DNA from: CAZEDK01 sp964511025
GTDB taxonomy: Bacteria; Patescibacteriota; Gracilibacteria; UBA1369; GWF2-33-10
Reading direction: 5' to 3'
NCBI GenBank assembly: GCA_964511025.1
Contig: CAZEDK010000002.1
Coordinates: 1 to 59,147, forward strand
Length of the DNA: 59,147 nt
Shown: positions 29,044 to 39,156 of the stretch, one piece after another
How positions within the stretch are numbered: the first letter of the stretch is position 1
Layout: each line of letters begins with the position of its first letter
Made by a program: the position numbers and the translations under genes
The notes under the pieces: generated by a model
Seen by the model: only the letters and a program-made list of their open reading frames with translations
What the model was told of the DNA's origin: nothing
Database searches by the model: none

Positions 29044-30174
29044 TTATGCTTGGAAGAAAGTGCTTACAACATGGCATCCTTTACAAGCCTTTATTTGGGA
29101 TCTTTTTCCTTCAAAATGGTTTTTACGAAATACTGTATAATGTTTACCCCTCCATATTTGTGCAAAACTATCTTTTTCTATGTTGCCAAGATCTATAATT
29201 TCAGGGTTATATGAGAGTTCGCAACAAGGTAAAACTCTTCCATCCCAGTGTATGACTGCTGAATTCCATAAAAAAGGACACGGTTTATTGGTTGTCTCTG
29301 TTGCCGCATAGTTATCTAAACTACTTCTGTAAGGCAAGATACTTTTAGGTGCAAATTCTTTAACCTGTTCAACATCAAAGAACTGTCCTGGACGCGGAAT
29401 AACTAAATTAACACCCAGAGATAAAAATTGTTTCTTATCTTCGTTAAATAAATGTTCATTATAAGAAAAAATTAGATACCGAATTGCTATAATTGTAGAG
29501 ACATTCATCGCTCTCTTAGTCTTACAAAGATTAGAAATTCCTTCTTTAACTTTTTCAATACTTCCACCTCTATGGTATTTAATATAGGTTTCCTGATGGA
29601 AACCACTAACTGAAATAATAATCAAATCCGGTTTACCTTGAAGAATCTTTTTACAATTTTCCATAGTAAAAAAATGCCCGTTAGTAGAAATGATTGTTGC
29701 AATTCTATTTTTTGTTGCATATGCCACCATATCAGGCAAATACTTATTCATGAAAGGTTCACCAGAGGAGTACAATAACAAAAAAAGTAACCTATCGCTA
29801 AGTTCGTCTACAACTTTCTTAAAAATATCAAATTTCAAACTTCCTAAAGTTAAAGCCTTGAATTTGCTTTCTTCATTGACATGGCCATGCTTATTAAATA
29901 AATCAACCCTGTTAGATAGTTGACCTTCGCTATTTCTACAACGAGGGCAGGAAAGATTACACAAAGAAGATACCTCTACCATTATTGTGGAAGGAAAAGG
30001 AGGTTCTACTGACAATCTAAACACATAGATGCACTTTGCTTTCAAAAAATTGATAATTTTTTTACGTGTTAATTTTCTTTCCTTTAATACGACAAAAATA
30101 AGTAACATCAGGAGTCTCAAGTTCCGTACATAATGAGGTATTCCTGAGTAATTAATAATTTTATTTATGTTCAT
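29044..30174 (-). CDS. Radical SAM/SPASM-type enzyme
   Basis: 376 residues, ATG start without a visible Shine-Dalgarno. A basic, hydrophobic N-terminus of about 60 residues precedes CxxxCxxC at 72-79. The C-terminal SPASM-like region has CPFLWNSAVIHWDGRVLPCCE and ends with IKACKGCH. It is distinct from the 7178/9705 paralogues. Its position just upstream of neuA suggests a link to the nonulosonate or its acceptor. The substrate is unknown. Confidence 0.86.
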   Translation of the reverse strand: MNINKIINYSGIPHYVRNLRLLMLLIFVVLKERKLTRKKIINFLKAKCIYVFRLSVEPPFPSTIMVEVSSLCNLSCPRCRNSEGQLSNRVDLFNKHGHVNEESKFKALTLGSLKFDIFKKVVDELSDRLLFLLLYSSGEPFMNKYLPDMVAYATKNRIATIISTNGHFFTMENCKKILQGKPDLIIISVSGFHQETYIKYHRGGSIEKVKEGISNLCKTKRAMNVSTIIAIRYLIFSYNEHLFNEDKKQFLSLGVNLVIPRPGQFFDVEQVKEFAPKSILPYRSSLDNYAATETTNKPCPFLWNSAVIHWDGRVLPCCELSYNPEIIDLGNIEKDSFAQIWRGKHYTVFRKNHFEGKRSQIKACKGCHVVSTFFQA

Positions 30175-30493
30175 TAAGTTTTCAAAGTAGCAAAAGCATG
30201 AAATCCAAAGAGCCGAATTTAATTATTCTCACACTTTTCAGAATGCCTATGAGCTTCCCACCGTAAGTGTATCCAATCAGAAGCACTCATTTTATATCAG
30301 AATTCAACACGGGTTATTCAATTTCACAAAATACCCTTTGATACAATACCTTCGTTTTACCAAGTAACATTGATTAATTTAGAAAAAATAACAGTGAGCC
30401 ATGCAGAAATTAATTCTACAAGATGTACGACATGAAATTTAGAAGGAATAAAAGCTTTCAGTAGATTAAAATCATAATTTCTTAAAAATAAAC
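30175..30493 (-). other. 319-nt intergenic spacer
   Basis: No gene is supported. Two short minus-strand open frames exist: 30219-30290 (23 codons from ATG) and a start-less hydrophobic stretch around 30367-30480. Neither has a ribosome site nor a recognisable product, and both could be remnants. A promoter for the radical-SAM gene at 30174 may lie here, but no clear -35/-10 pair stands out. Confidence 0.3.
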
Positions 30494-31948
30494 TTAGTCC
30501 ATACCCTGTATGAAAAACTTTTCTAAATGCATAAAATAAGACATATGCTTAAACCTTAAATAAGCTATTGGCTGATACATTTTTAACAACATTCTCAACA
30601 TTCTTTTAGATGCCCTATGAATACCTGAAGGAAACGCAAGATAGCTTGTACAGTTTATGCTCTCCAAAATTTTATTTTCCCTGTCACTCATCCAGTGATT
30701 ATAGTATTTACCCCAACCAGTTGATTCCAATTGTGCCCATCTCTCAAGACAAGTTGGTTGAGTAAACCCATACTCAACAGCTTTTTGAAACATAGGGGTG
30801 CCTGGAAAAGGAGTGAAAATATTGAATGGGAACCATGCATTCTTATTTTTCTTGTATAATTCTACTGCTAAATTTACTGTTTTTTCTATTCCTTTGATTG
30901 TTTCCCCTGGGAAACCAATAATCATGTTATATTTTACTGCAAAAGTTCTTCCTACGAGTTTTTCATTGGCTAAAAGTATCTCCTCAATCTTGAATTTTTT
31001 ATCTATCATATCTAAAATCTCAGGATTAGCGGACTCAATCCCTATACTAAATTCAACACACCCACTGTCTTCAATTTTATCAAGAAGCTTCGAAGTCATT
31101 TTATTTACTGTTTCAACACGAACCCCCTGTGTCCCCCAATAAATTTTTAAATTAGCCTCTTTCAAAGCATCTACAAATCGTTCTACACGTTTTAAATCCA
31201 CCATAAAATTATCATCAACCAAATAGAACGTGCTAATGCCATATTTCCCTTTTAGAAACACCATGTTTTCAATAATCTTTTCAACAGTTATCGCCCTCCA
31301 TAGTCTTTTAGAAGTAATTGGAGTCGAACAAAATCCACAATTGTATGGACATCCTCGGCTGGTCAGAATATCAAGCGACGGTAGGTTATCTACAGAAAGT
31401 GAAGAATATTTTGGAATATCAAGAAGGCGATATGGAAACATGGGAAGAACGTTGAGGTCGTTGATAAGTGGTGCAGGTAGGTTGATTTTTATTTCTCCGT
31501 TATCCTTATATCCAATACCACCTATCTCTGCTAAATTCTTTTTTTCGGCAAATGCTTTAACTAATGCAAAAAAGGTCTCATCGCCTTCATTGATAACAAT
31601 AACATCAACCAAAGGTGATTCAAGAGTTTGTTTTGGCACTAGAGTTGGGTGTGGTCCCCCCCAAACAAGAGGGACATCTGGATTTATTAACCTTACTGCA
31701 TTTGCAACCTCTAAAGCACTATTAATCATTTTCCCTGTAAAACATCTTATTCCAACACAGAGTGTATTACAATCTATCGCATTTTTTAAGGTTTGTTGCC
31801 AATTACCGTCAATTCTTAAGTCTACTATCTTAATAGAAAATCCTGCCTTTTCTGGCAATGAAGCAATAGCCAAAAGACCATTCGGAACTCTGATTGCGAT
31901 TTCGTCAAACCGATTTCCTCCAGGTTGAACTAATACTATATCTGCCAT
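30494..31948 (-). CDS. B12-binding-domain radical SAM enzyme
   Basis: 484 residues. WGGPHPTLVPK is at 96-106 in the B12-binding-type domain, with NEGDE at 120-124 instead of the usual GEGE. Radical-SAM CxxxCxxC is at 200-207 and IGFPGET near 347. The ATG is preceded by a perfectly duplicated Shine-Dalgarno unit (separate entry). It is followed upstream by another B12 radical-SAM gene after 147 nt, a tandem pair. The reaction is unknown. Confidence 0.86.
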   Translation of the reverse strand: MADIVLVQPGGNRFDEIAIRVPNGLLAIASLPEKAGFSIKIVDLRIDGNWQQTLKNAIDCNTLCVGIRCFTGKMINSALEVANAVRLINPDVPLVWGGPHPTLVPKQTLESPLVDVIVINEGDETFFALVKAFAEKKNLAEIGGIGYKDNGEIKINLPAPLINDLNVLPMFPYRLLDIPKYSSLSVDNLPSLDILTSRGCPYNCGFCSTPITSKRLWRAITVEKIIENMVFLKGKYGISTFYLVDDNFMVDLKRVERFVDALKEANLKIYWGTQGVRVETVNKMTSKLLDKIEDSGCVEFSIGIESANPEILDMIDKKFKIEEILLANEKLVGRTFAVKYNMIIGFPGETIKGIEKTVNLAVELYKKNKNAWFPFNIFTPFPGTPMFQKAVEYGFTQPTCLERWAQLESTGWGKYYNHWMSDRENKILESINCTSYLAFPSGIHRASKRMLRMLLKMYQPIAYLRFKHMSYFMHLEKFFIQGMD

Positions 31949-31970
31949 AATTTATCCTAAATTTATCCTA
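31949..31970 (-). promoter_or_regulatory. Tandemly duplicated ribosome-binding unit
   Basis: Read on the minus strand, the 11-mer TAGGATAAATT occurs twice head to tail directly before the ATG of the radical-SAM gene at 31948. Each copy carries AGGA at good or extended spacing. The duplication is exact (31949-31959 and 31960-31970) and most likely arose by slippage. Confidence 0.7.
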
Positions 31971-32095
31971 TTACAAATGAGCCTTCAGAACTACAAAAGT
32001 GTTTAAAATGGGTGTCTGCAAAAATCATCGCAAGATTATATTGTTAAAAGTTTTCTGAGCAGTGTACTGGTACAAAAATGCATCATCAAAAAAGT

Positions 32096-33532
32096 TTATC
32101 TTGTATATTCTCCTCTAAGGAGGTTAAATAAGCCTAACCCCATTTTAAATTTCTGTAAAAACTCTGTTAAAGTTCTGATTTTTTTAAACTCATTAAACAT
32201 ATAACTCAATCTAAAATAAAACCTTTTTACAGATTTATCTCGCAATCTTATTAATTCCTCTTTCGATATCAGATTCTCTATTACATAAGGAATCTCAAAG
32301 GATGGAATGGGATTCATCGTAAAATCTAACCAATAATCTTCTGGGATAATTTTTTGTTTCAAAGCATTCTCGTAAGCTTCTGTACCGGGATATGGAATTG
32401 TTATAGAGAACTCAGCATAATCGGTATCCAGCTCAAGGGCAAATTCAATAGTTTTATGAGCATCTTCAGGCGTTTCTCCCGGTAATCCAAACATAAAATA
32501 CGTTAGTATAACAAACCTATATTTTTTAGTATGCTTAATTGCTTCCCTTACCTGATCTGTAGTAATATTCTTCTTTATTAATCTCAAAACCTTATCACTA
32601 CCTGATTCTACACCATAATGAATACGATAACAGCCTGCCTTTTTCAACTCAATTAAAACATCTTCTTTTGCCCGGTCAACCCTATCACGAATAGCCCAAT
32701 CTAAATCCAGTTTCTTATCTATGATACCTTGACAAATATCCTTTGTACGCCGATGGTTCCAGTTAAATGTATCATCATATATCTCCACTTCTTTTATTCC
32801 TAAGCTGTTAATAATCTCAAATTCTTTAATAACACTCTCTGCACTTCTCATAACAGGTTTTTGAAAATTTAGTTTACAATAAACACATCTAAAAGGACAT
32901 CCTCTACTGGTAATCATAGAAGTCACAAATCTATTATGGCTTAACACCGAGTAATACCTTTCCATCGGTAACAAGGTTCTATCAGGAATAGGTAAACTAT
33001 CCAGATCTTCGCATACATATGGTATATAATTTCCATATTCTACATTACGGAAATACACCCCCGGTATTTCTTTATTCTCATGGTTCTCTATGGAAAGATA
33101 ATTGAGAAGATTTACCATTGGAATTTCTCCATCACCAAGTATAATAGAGTCTATACAATCAAACGTAAGGGCTTCTTTTGGGAAAATATTGATGTGCGGA
33201 CCACCCATTGTAATATGACAGCCAGGATACCTCCCTTTAAGTTTCTTTGCTATTTCTAATGATTGGTACCAAAAATCTGTCCATGCACTAACACCAATAA
33301 CATCATATGAATCCTTTATAAATTCTAATATGTTCCCTCGATGGACATCGTCAAGCTGACAGTCAAGAATTTCAACATCATGGTCCGTCATCTCCTTAAT
33401 GGCAGTTGCAACATACAATAAACCAATAGGTGGTTTAAAACCAATTCCCTCATCCGTGTTATATATACTGAAAAGGGTTTTAATACAATCCCTATTTGAT
33501 GGTTGAATTAATAGTACTTTAAACCGTCGCAT
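32096..33532 (-). CDS. B12-binding-domain radical SAM enzyme
   Basis: 478 residues, ATG start. B12-binding-type domain with MGGPHINIFPKEAL (109-122) and GDGE (133-136). Radical-SAM CxxxCxxC is at 212-219, and YFMFGLPGETPED near 350. The C-terminus (KRFYFRLSYMFNEFKK) resembles the tail of the enzyme at 21200. It lies 25 nt after a GtrB-like GT2 gene. Its tandem neighbour at 30494 is a clear homologue but divergent, so different substrates are likely. Confidence 0.86.
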   Translation of the reverse strand: MRRFKVLLIQPSNRDCIKTLFSIYNTDEGIGFKPPIGLLYVATAIKEMTDHDVEILDCQLDDVHRGNILEFIKDSYDVIGVSAWTDFWYQSLEIAKKLKGRYPGCHITMGGPHINIFPKEALTFDCIDSIILGDGEIPMVNLLNYLSIENHENKEIPGVYFRNVEYGNYIPYVCEDLDSLPIPDRTLLPMERYYSVLSHNRFVTSMITSRGCPFRCVYCKLNFQKPVMRSAESVIKEFEIINSLGIKEVEIYDDTFNWNHRRTKDICQGIIDKKLDLDWAIRDRVDRAKEDVLIELKKAGCYRIHYGVESGSDKVLRLIKKNITTDQVREAIKHTKKYRFVILTYFMFGLPGETPEDAHKTIEFALELDTDYAEFSITIPYPGTEAYENALKQKIIPEDYWLDFTMNPIPSFEIPYVIENLISKEELIRLRDKSVKRFYFRLSYMFNEFKKIRTLTEFLQKFKMGLGLFNLLRGEYTR

Positions 33533-33557
33533 ATATTCTTAAAATGATGATAACTTC

Positions 33558-34520
33558 TTACAATGTTTTTTCTTCGATAATACTTTCCACTAAATCAATA
33601 ATTCTGGCTTTACTAATATGGTGAAGAATAAAATCACACACAAAGCCAGTCAGAAAGATGCTTACGCCTACTATGCAAATAGTTGTTGATAAAGGCAAAA
33701 GCAAGGTAATTCTTGACATGTAATTATCACCCAAACCCAGAACAAAAAGAGTATGCCTGAACATAAGATAAAAAATCGTTGCGAAACTAGGCACTATAAG
33801 TAGTAATCCCAAAGCCCCAAAAAAATAAAGCGGACTGAATCTGTATTTATACATAAAAAGAATTGATAAAAGATCAAAGAGCCCCTGATAGCGGAATACT
33901 GAGTATTTTGAACCCCCGTGTTTACGCTTACAATGGGAAATTGGAAGTTCGGTGACTTTAAATCCCATAAAATGGGCTAATAGGGGAATAAAACGATGGT
34001 ATTGACCGTATACCAATATTTTTTTAACTACTTCTGCCCTATAAATCTTAAAGCCGCAATTGAAATCATGTAATTTAAGCCCGCCAAAGTACGAAACCAC
34101 TAAATTAAATAACCTTGAACCCAATACTCTAACCAAACTATCCTGCCTCTTCTGCTTCCAACCAGTTACAAGGTCATACCCCTCATTGAGTTTTTCGATC
34201 ATGATTGGTATATCTTCTGGTTTGTCTTGAAGGTCGCCATCAATTGTTATAACAATATTGTTTTTCGAGTAAAGAAAACCGGCCATAAGCGCTAATGCTT
34301 TACCATTATTCCTTCGCAAAAAAAGGCTTTTTACATAGGTTTTTTCTATACATAACTTCTTTAAAATTTCTTTTGATAAATCTCTGGAACCATCATTTAC
34401 GAAGAGAATTTCAAAGTCTTTACTCTTCCCCATAACTTCAAAGGTTTTATAAACTCTGTCACATAATTCTACCAGACTTTTTTCCTCATTATAAACAGGC
34501 ACAATTACAGTATATTCCAT
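33558..34520 (-). CDS. GtrB/DPM1-like GT2 with C-terminal membrane helices
   Basis: 320 residues, ATG start. GT2 motifs: VPVYNEEKSL, NDGSRDLS near 46 and DGDLQDKPEDIP near 95. Two hydrophobic helices lie near 232-258 and 268-300. The layout is the same as the enzyme at 16645, including a KHGGSKYS/KKGKSKYG block near 200, so they are paralogues. It likely makes an undecaprenyl-phosphate sugar for the adjacent YfhO-like membrane protein (26-nt gap). Confidence 0.86.
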   Translation of the reverse strand: MEYTVIVPVYNEEKSLVELCDRVYKTFEVMGKSKDFEILFVNDGSRDLSKEILKKLCIEKTYVKSLFLRRNNGKALALMAGFLYSKNNIVITIDGDLQDKPEDIPIMIEKLNEGYDLVTGWKQKRQDSLVRVLGSRLFNLVVSYFGGLKLHDFNCGFKIYRAEVVKKILVYGQYHRFIPLLAHFMGFKVTELPISHCKRKHGGSKYSVFRYQGLFDLLSILFMYKYRFSPLYFFGALGLLLIVPSFATIFYLMFRHTLFVLGLGDNYMSRITLLLPLSTTICIVGVSIFLTGFVCDFILHHISKARIIDLVESIIEEKTL

Positions 34521-34545
34521 TGTGTTATTCCTATGCTATACAACC

Positions 34546-37062
34546 TTAATTTGTTTGCCTTTGTATAAACGGAATATCCCATTTATACTTCTTAGCTATA
34601 AAAAATCCGAAAAAAAATAAAATCCATACCCCTATCGAAACATAAATTCCTAAATGGAAGGGGGTAGTATCAAAATACAAGTTAACCATATACTGACCAG
34701 AAGGCAATTTAACCCCTTTAAAAATACCATTCGCCTTTATAACTTCAAAAGCTTCTTTTTCTGTATTATCGAATGTTGGAATTAAAGCCCAATTCCATAT
34801 ATTTGCTTTTATATCAGTATGATTTCCTCCATCTGCTTTTGCTTTCCAGAAAGGATGCCATGCGTCTGCTATAACTAAAATATTCTCCTTATCACCGTAA
34901 TAATCAAAAACCAAAGAACCATAAGAGAATTTCTTCAAAGATATTCTGGAATGCCCTACACCTACTGGCATAAAATTACAATCTTTTTCATAAACGTAAG
35001 CAGTTCCCTGAACTGGATTTTCAGGCCATTGATTTTCCTTCAGTGTCTCTATTTTTTCTGCCAAATAATAATATGGCCAGGCGGAAAGATTTTTGTAAAC
35101 ATAAAGTTGTTTGTCTTTGAAAGCAAGTGATAAATAATCTGGAGTAATTGTAAGCTCGCGGTGAGTATAATAATAAGAGACTGCCCCCATATTAAGAAGT
35201 TCAGAGGATATTAAAGGGCCTCCACGCAACTCTCTCAAATCATTTATTCTTTTTATTCCATCACCATTAAAAACATTATAAGTAAATTCTGCTACATTTT
35301 TTTGACTGTAAGATTTATTATGTGAAATAGTCATAGTGGGTTGTTCAAAAAAGCTGGATATATATTCAAAATGTCCACCACCGTCCACTTCTTCCCAATT
35401 CTTCTTAAAAAATTCCAAGTTTTTTTCACTATCCGGCGTTTTTTCAAAAAACGCGTAAAAACGGTCTGTGGGTTGAAAATCCGGCAGAGTTTTGCCTCGC
35501 CATATTATTTCCCTCTCATTTAAAGGCTGTATCCCCCATGAAAACATAATGGCGTTAAGGATTAATACACCAGCAATAATCTTATTGTATTTAGATAAGA
35601 CTGATGAACCAAAACCCTTCTTTATAAATAGAAATATTAAAAATCCGCTTGTCATATAGAATATTAGAGAATACCAATGCATTGTCTCCTGTAAACGTTT
35701 AACATTAAATACCATACAATGCGCAACCAGTTCCTTAGAACTGATACTCTTCATAAAAATAGACACGAGAGCCGGCAGCAATTCAGGCACCAACATTGCA
35801 AGGATACTGAAAATTACCAGGACAAAATAAATAGTAAAAAGAATAATGGCTATTATTTTTTGAATTAATGCTCCACAACGAATTCTTATTTTAAAATCTT
35901 GTTTTGAAACTTCAGATAGAAATATCCCTAAAAGGCCAATTTGAAGGGATTGAGAAGCAGGAAACGATTCAATAAAATTGGCGTAAGAAACTGTAATTAA
36001 ATTCTCAAAAGGGGGAAAAGTTCTATATAAAAATTCATAAATATAAGTAATAATAATAAGCCATTTCGTTGCAAATTCCCAGAAGCTGGTTGACTTACGA
36101 AAAAGGAAGAATAGAAAGACAAGTGGAAAAATTATATAAGAGCTGAAGTGGCTCTCTGGCGGCAACAACTCACTTCTTACTAACAATGTTTGTTGGGAAG
36201 GGTACCATCCCATACAAATAAAATTAATTACATGATGGAACATCTGTACAACATTAACGATGCCCGCCTTTTCATATATATGGTCTCGAGTATATCCTAT
36301 GAGGTGTTTTTCTAAAAAAAAGGCATAGCAAATCCAAAACCCAAGTAAAACAGTTATTAGTGCTCCTAATGAATGTAAAAAAACGCTTTTGAGTAATACC
36401 CTCCTTAAAGAGTCTTTGTAATATATGTAGTAAATAATACAAAACAAAATACCTACAAAATTAAGTGTGGTAAAACAAACAACATTCCCACAAAACAATA
36501 CGAACCATAAGAGAAAAGAACATTGAAAAAGATGTAAAACCTTAGGTTTTTTAAAGTAATCATATAACAGCATTAAAAAGAGGGGTGTCGCAACAGAGAG
36601 CGCTATCGGGTTTCTAGTAGAAAAGGTTGATTGTAGTGAACCAAAAACAACAAGTGGGGCAAGAAAGCAGGTAATGTTGCCAAGCTTAGGCGCAACACGC
36701 TTTAAGAAATAATATTGAGATATTCCAGCAAATATAAGAAGTAAAAGCACTGAAGAGTTGTAAGCAAATACCTCGTGACCAATAATCTTTTGCCACAAAG
36801 TATAAATTGACCATGCATGAACCAATCCCGGTTCACCAAAAAATGTTGAAATACCAAATCCATGATCAGGTCTCCAGCCATTACCAATAGCATTTCCATG
36901 TGCATAGAAGAAAGCAACAATTCCATCCTCTATGCAAAGGAAGTTTGCGCCTAAGAACAATTTGTAATAACCTAAAAAAATAATTATAACAATGCAAAAG
37001 ATTGAAATAATATCTTTATTATCAAATACCAACTTTCTTAACCCACACTTTACACTGCTCAT
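34546..37062 (-). CDS. YfhO-like large membrane protein (GT-C superfamily)
   Basis: 838 residues, ATG start. One N-terminal helix is followed by a loop with acidic residues (CIEDG near 58), about eleven further membrane segments, a soluble domain of about 270 residues and a last helix near the C-terminus. The extracytoplasmic part (ENILVIADAWHPFWKA) is characteristic of YfhO-type proteins, thought to transfer sugars from polyprenyl-phosphate. A GtrB-like GT2 lies directly downstream and AsnB upstream. Confidence 0.7.
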   Translation of the reverse strand: MSSVKCGLRKLVFDNKDIISIFCIVIIIFLGYYKLFLGANFLCIEDGIVAFFYAHGNAIGNGWRPDHGFGISTFFGEPGLVHAWSIYTLWQKIIGHEVFAYNSSVLLLLIFAGISQYYFLKRVAPKLGNITCFLAPLVVFGSLQSTFSTRNPIALSVATPLFLMLLYDYFKKPKVLHLFQCSFLLWFVLFCGNVVCFTTLNFVGILFCIIYYIYYKDSLRRVLLKSVFLHSLGALITVLLGFWICYAFFLEKHLIGYTRDHIYEKAGIVNVVQMFHHVINFICMGWYPSQQTLLVRSELLPPESHFSSYIIFPLVFLFFLFRKSTSFWEFATKWLIIITYIYEFLYRTFPPFENLITVSYANFIESFPASQSLQIGLLGIFLSEVSKQDFKIRIRCGALIQKIIAIILFTIYFVLVIFSILAMLVPELLPALVSIFMKSISSKELVAHCMVFNVKRLQETMHWYSLIFYMTSGFLIFLFIKKGFGSSVLSKYNKIIAGVLILNAIMFSWGIQPLNEREIIWRGKTLPDFQPTDRFYAFFEKTPDSEKNLEFFKKNWEEVDGGGHFEYISSFFEQPTMTISHNKSYSQKNVAEFTYNVFNGDGIKRINDLRELRGGPLISSELLNMGAVSYYYTHRELTITPDYLSLAFKDKQLYVYKNLSAWPYYYLAEKIETLKENQWPENPVQGTAYVYEKDCNFMPVGVGHSRISLKKFSYGSLVFDYYGDKENILVIADAWHPFWKAKADGGNHTDIKANIWNWALIPTFDNTEKEAFEVIKANGIFKGVKLPSGQYMVNLYFDTTPFHLGIYVSIGVWILFFFGFFIAKKYKWDIPFIQRQTN

Positions 37063-37127
37063 GGTTGCCTATTTTCTTTAATTTCTAATTTCAAATCAGC
37101 GTTCACACAACGATTCGACAACAAATG

Positions 37128-39053
37128 TCACAAACCAACCGATACTTGCGGAAATTTTTCAAGCCATTTCCCAAAAACCATAAGGTTGAAAAGGATTCTG
37201 TAATTGTTCCTTTTACCTAGCAGATGCTGTTCTTTAAGATGCTCCATGTACAAAGGATCAACCAATCCATTATTCCATATCTTCGACAAGAGTATTTCGT
37301 CCATTTTGCTTCTCAAAACTGTTTTTAACCATCTGGCAAGGGGAAACGTAAATCCCTGCTTCTTTTGGTTATAAATCATTTTTTGAAAACCACGTTGATA
37401 GGCGACATATTTTAGAATTCTCTTGAGTTCACCTTTACTCGTTTTAAAGTAATCCGGAAGCTTATTTGCAAATTCAATGAGAGAAACAGAAAGAAAGGGA
37501 GACCTTACTTCTAGACTGTTTTGCATTGCCGAACGGTCAGTATGCAGACACACGAACTCTGGCAAAAAAAATTTTTGATAGAAATATAAAAACATTTGTG
37601 TCCGTGATCTACCCTCCATTCCTGAAAGCCCTCTTCTAAAATCTTCAAAAAGAGTCCCTTCTTCTCCCTTACGAGAAAAGAAGCCCGAATCCTGCCATGG
37701 GCAAAGCATTTGTAATTCTTCAGGAGAAATAGCTCCCAACCATAAAGGGAATCTTGTTGTCTCGTGTGCAGGAAAACCTTGTAAAAGTGATAATGCTCTA
37801 AACTGTAAACCCAAATACTTATCATTTCCAGGAAGAAGGTGTTTTACTAACTTGTTTACGCCCGATACAAAAAACTCAGGAATACTGTTAAAAAACCTTT
37901 CTTTTTCTAAAGCCAGGAAACTAACATATCCTGCAAATAACTCATCCGCCCCATCTCCAGCAATGGCTACTGTAATATCGGATCGGCAGGATTTTGCCAG
38001 AAAATAGGAATTTACAAAACCAGGGTCTCCATGCGGCTCGTCAAGAAAACTAAAAAAAACATCTATAGAATCTTGTATAGATTTAAAATTCATCAAATAG
38101 GCATTTCTTGTTTTTATCTTCAACTGGTCTGCAACAATTTTAGCCTTATCCCATTCATCAAAATCACTCTCACCCATTGAAACACTGAATGACGATATTT
38201 CTTGGTTAAATTTATGACATGAATCAAGCACTAGAGAACTATCAATCCCGCCGCTCAGAAAGACTCCGTAAGGAACATCTGATCTCATTGAAATTTCACA
38301 AGAACGGTCGAATAATCGCTGAAACTCTAAAGAAGCATCTTCAAAACTTATATTTAACAGGTTATTACCAGGAATTGAATCCCAATAGCGTTGTAGAGAT
38401 ACGCTTCCATTGTCTATTTCCAAATAACAACCGGGGAGCAACTTTTTCACGCCTACCAGAGGAGTTGTATCCCATATATAATATGAATTGGTTAAAAATT
38501 TCAGGAAAGTGTTTAGGTCAATCTGCCATTTAAAACATTCCAAAGCTAACAAGGCGCGTAGTTCAGAGGCATAAACTATACCTTCATCATATACATAATA
38601 ATAAAGTGGCTTTTGCCCAAGATGATCCCGAAAAAGATACTGTTTCTCTGAAATTGTATCATGAATTGCCACCGCAAACATCCCATCAAACTTTAAAAAA
38701 GCATCCTTACCCCAAAGCATAAAAGATGCAAGAAGAACCTCTGTATCCGAGGCAGTTCGAAATTTAAAGTTTTCATTTTCAAGCTGATGTCTTAATTCAA
38801 GATAATTGTATATTTCACCGTTAAAAGTAACGATATATCTTCCTTTTTCATCAATAAAAGGTTGATTAGCCTCTTCGCTAAGATCTATTATCTTTAGCCG
38901 CCGATGCCCCATATAAACATTATTAGAATACCACTCTCCCTGAGAATCTGGTCCTCTATGAACCATTGTTGAAAGCGCTCTCCTTGCATAGAGCATTTCC
39001 TCTTTTGTCAGATGAGACCCTTTATTTTTTATCCATCCAAAAATAGCGCACAT
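37128..39053 (-). CDS. asnB: Asparagine synthase-like glutamine amidotransferase (AsnB family), second copy
   Basis: 641 residues, ATG start, with Cys2 as the expected N-terminal nucleophile. The start reads MCAIFGW rather than MCGIFG. HRGPDSQG lies near 32 and FNGEIYN near 77. The synthetase loop SGGIDSS is at 267-273. A homologue, not a recent duplicate, of the gene at 17591. Both sit beside a GtrB-like GT2 and a GT-C-like membrane protein, which supports a glycan-amidating role over general asparagine supply. Confidence 0.88.
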   Translation of the reverse strand: MCAIFGWIKNKGSHLTKEEMLYARRALSTMVHRGPDSQGEWYSNNVYMGHRRLKIIDLSEEANQPFIDEKGRYIVTFNGEIYNYLELRHQLENENFKFRTASDTEVLLASFMLWGKDAFLKFDGMFAVAIHDTISEKQYLFRDHLGQKPLYYYVYDEGIVYASELRALLALECFKWQIDLNTFLKFLTNSYYIWDTTPLVGVKKLLPGCYLEIDNGSVSLQRYWDSIPGNNLLNISFEDASLEFQRLFDRSCEISMRSDVPYGVFLSGGIDSSLVLDSCHKFNQEISSFSVSMGESDFDEWDKAKIVADQLKIKTRNAYLMNFKSIQDSIDVFFSFLDEPHGDPGFVNSYFLAKSCRSDITVAIAGDGADELFAGYVSFLALEKERFFNSIPEFFVSGVNKLVKHLLPGNDKYLGLQFRALSLLQGFPAHETTRFPLWLGAISPEELQMLCPWQDSGFFSRKGEEGTLFEDFRRGLSGMEGRSRTQMFLYFYQKFFLPEFVCLHTDRSAMQNSLEVRSPFLSVSLIEFANKLPDYFKTSKGELKRILKYVAYQRGFQKMIYNQKKQGFTFPLARWLKTVLRSKMDEILLSKIWNNGLVDPLYMEHLKEQHLLGKRNNYRILFNLMVFGKWLEKFPQVSVGL

Positions 39054-39156
39054 GCTTGTTAACCATTAAACATAAGTATATGTTTTAACCTGAAGACAAT
39101 TGATAGTAATATAGCTTTTTGTATTAAACAATTATGGTGATAAAGTAACAAACGTT

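Noticed and set aside
31230..31928. Plus-strand open frame of 232 codons
   Set aside because: Fully antisense to a well-supported radical-SAM gene; composition is that of a mirror frame.
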